A DNA stretch of 64,000 bases from Sutterella sp. (GTDB lineage: Bacteria; Pseudomonadota; Gammaproteobacteria; Burkholderiales; Burkholderiaceae_F), in assembly GCA_019418605.1 (NCBI GenBank), contig DYBN01000032.1, positions 62,001 through 126,000 on the forward strand. Direction: 5' to 3'. The notes below the pieces were generated by a model, which worked only from the letters and a program-made list of their open reading frames with translations, searched no databases and was not told the origin of the DNA. Positions 62,805-64,000 of this stretch are shown here, in pieces. Position 1 is the stretch's first letter; the number at the start of each line of letters is the position of its first letter. A program made the position numbers and the translations under genes.

Positions 62805-64000
62805 ATGACAGTAAAAATTGGACGCCGCTCACTTTTTCTGGGCACCATGGCAGCGGTCGTAGCCGGCAGCCTTTCTCCTCACGTGCACGCAGCCGGCGGC
62901 TCGTCGGGCCCGCGCGTGACGTTCGCCGCCCAGGGCAAGCTCGGCGAAATCGTCGTCAATCCGTACCGCATTGCGCCTCTGACGGCCATCATCAAAAACG
63001 GCGGCTATGAGCTCACGCAGGCAACCGTGCGCATCGTCCCCAAAAAGGACGGCCAGGAAATCAAGTACGACGTAAGCCGCAGCGCGCTTCTCACCCACGC
63101 CGGCATCCCGGTCTTCGGGCTTTATCCGGACTACAACAACACGGTTGAAGTCACCTACACGCGCAAGTTCAACGGCAAGAGCGAAAAGATTTCCGAGTCC
63201 TACACCATCTACACGGCGCCCGTCTACCACGAGGTCAACGGCAACCCGACGCTCTCGCACAACATGTTCGAGACGAAGGTCGTGAAGATGGACCCCAAGT
63301 TCTCCGACCGCCTCTATCTCGTCAACAACCTCATGCAGCAGTACGCCAAGGCCACGCGCATGGTCTGGAACAACCCGACGGGCGGCGCCATGGAGTGGAA
63401 CTTCTACCCGATGAACGCCATCATCGACACGCGCGGCGAAGTGCGCTGGTACATGCACGTCGAACCGATCTACGACGTCGAGCAGATGTACCGCTCGGGC
63501 GTCATGATGGGCTTTCAGCAGGACGCCGACGGCAACATTACCTGGGGCTACGGGCAGCGCTACGTCAAGTACGACCTGATGGGCCGCGAAATCTACAACC
63601 GCCGCCTGCCGCAGGGCTACATCGACTTCTCGCACTCGCTTGACAACGCGCAAAACGGCCACACCTTCATCCGCGCCGCAAGCGCCGACATGCGCCGCGC
63701 CGACAACAAGCGCGTGCGCACCGTGCGCGACGTCATCGTTGAAGTCGACGGCAACGGCAAGGTGGTCGACGAATGGCGTCTGTGGGAAATCCTTGATCCG
63801 TACCGCGACAACGTCATGAAGGTGCTCGATCAGGGCGCCGTGTGCCTCAACATCGACGCAAGCCAGGCGGGCAAAACCCTCTCTGCAGAGGAAATCGCGG
63901 CGCTTGACGCGAGCGACCACTTCGGCGACATCGTGGGCACGGGCCCGGGGCGCAACTGGGCGCACGTCAACTCGGTCGACTACGACCCGACCGACGACTC
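62805..64000 (+). CDS. assT: Aryl-sulfate sulfotransferase (AssT), 3' end missing
   Basis: Periplasmic PAPS-independent sulfotransferase; it moves sulfate from one phenol sulfate to another phenol. The first 398 codons are present and the window ends inside the gene. A signal peptide with a twin-Arg (IGRRSLF) spans residues 1-29. A beta-propeller core follows with His277 (FSHSLDNAQNGH) and His387 in NWAHVNSVDYDPTDDS, matching His252 and His356 of the E. coli enzyme; the catalytic Arg and sulfate-carrying His lie beyond the window. Divergent LysR control and a nearby CPDC oxidoreductase suggest a dedicated locus. Confidence 0.9.
   Translation, partial: MTVKIGRRSLFLGTMAAVVAGSLSPHVHAAGGSSGPRVTFAAQGKLGEIVVNPYRIAPLTAIIKNGGYELTQATVRIVPKKDGQEIKYDVSRSALLTHAGIPVFGLYPDYNNTVEVTYTRKFNGKSEKISESYTIYTAPVYHEVNGNPTLSHNMFETKVVKMDPKFSDRLYLVNNLMQQYAKATRMVWNNPTGGAMEWNFYPMNAIIDTRGEVRWYMHVEPIYDVEQMYRSGVMMGFQQDADGNITWGYGQRYVKYDLMGREIYNRRLPQGYIDFSHSLDNAQNGHTFIRAASADMRRADNKRVRTVRDVIVEVDGNGKVVDEWRLWEILDPYRDNVMKVLDQGAVCLNIDASQAGKTLSAEEIAALDASDHFGDIVGTGPGRNWAHVNSVDYDPTDD

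Overview
The window is GC-rich, densely coded bacterial chromosome. It looks like a betaproteobacterium of the Burkholderiales, most likely an anaerobic or microaerophilic gut member of the Sutterellaceae; this is inferred from gene content, because no 16S rRNA is present. The pointers are the amgK-murU / lptD-surA-rsmA arrangement, the sspA-sspB pair, ResB/CcsA (system II) cytochrome c maturation, periplasmic multiheme and flavocytochrome reductases, and an aryl-sulfate sulfotransferase. No phage, insertion sequence, rRNA or CRISPR array was seen.

Layout. 0-9 kb: pncA, an NMO-like flavoprotein, murU and amgK (peptidoglycan recycling) on the minus strand, diverging from lptD-surA-rsmA (outer-membrane biogenesis and 16S rRNA dimethylation). 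8.8-14.4 kb: a respiratory locus with an octaheme cytochrome (one CXXCK and one CX4CH haem site), a ResB-CcsA haem-ligation pair, a divergent LysR regulator and a tautomerase. 14.6-24.8 kb: mostly housekeeping (MetE-like protein, an orphan protein, tRNA-Phe, hemA, prfA, prmC, a nitroreductase, a NIF3 protein, mscL, sspA-sspB, tRNA-Thr). 24.9-31.5 kb: a large SNF2 ATPase, then metY-metA; MetA carries Glu111, which predicts homoserine acetylation and matches MetY. 31.6-35.7 kb: a catabolic-looking locus of a DASS anion transporter, a fumarase/aspartase-superfamily lyase and a divergent GntR regulator, with two tandem inverted repeats in the shared promoter region. 35.8-44.2 kb: a lone solute-binding protein, a guanidinium exporter behind a guanidine-II riboswitch, an aromatic aminotransferase, leuC-leuD, an alanine/glycine symporter and a PLP decarboxylase. 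44.3-47.3 kb: a tetraheme flavocytochrome c with a divergent LysR gene. 47.4-57.8 kb: a PLD-helicase-DUF3427 protein with a Nudix partner, a Tat-type metallo-beta-lactamase-fold protein, sbcD-sbcC and a CYTH protein. 57.9-64 kb: an M20 peptidase, a CPDC thioredoxin-fold protein, a secreted protein made of 17-residue repeats, rarD, a LysR regulator and a divergent aryl-sulfate sulfotransferase cut by the window end.

How the parts fit. Two periplasmic redox enzymes and the sulfotransferase each sit opposite their own LysR gene, and the lyase locus sits opposite a GntR gene. This suggests substrate-specific switches for anaerobic use of dietary or host compounds. The strongest leads are the octaheme cytochrome with its adjacent ResB-CcsA pair, the flavocytochrome whose fumarate-binding His is replaced by Asn, the GntR/lyase/DASS locus, the guanidine-II riboswitch, and the periplasmic repeat protein next to a thiol oxidoreductase.
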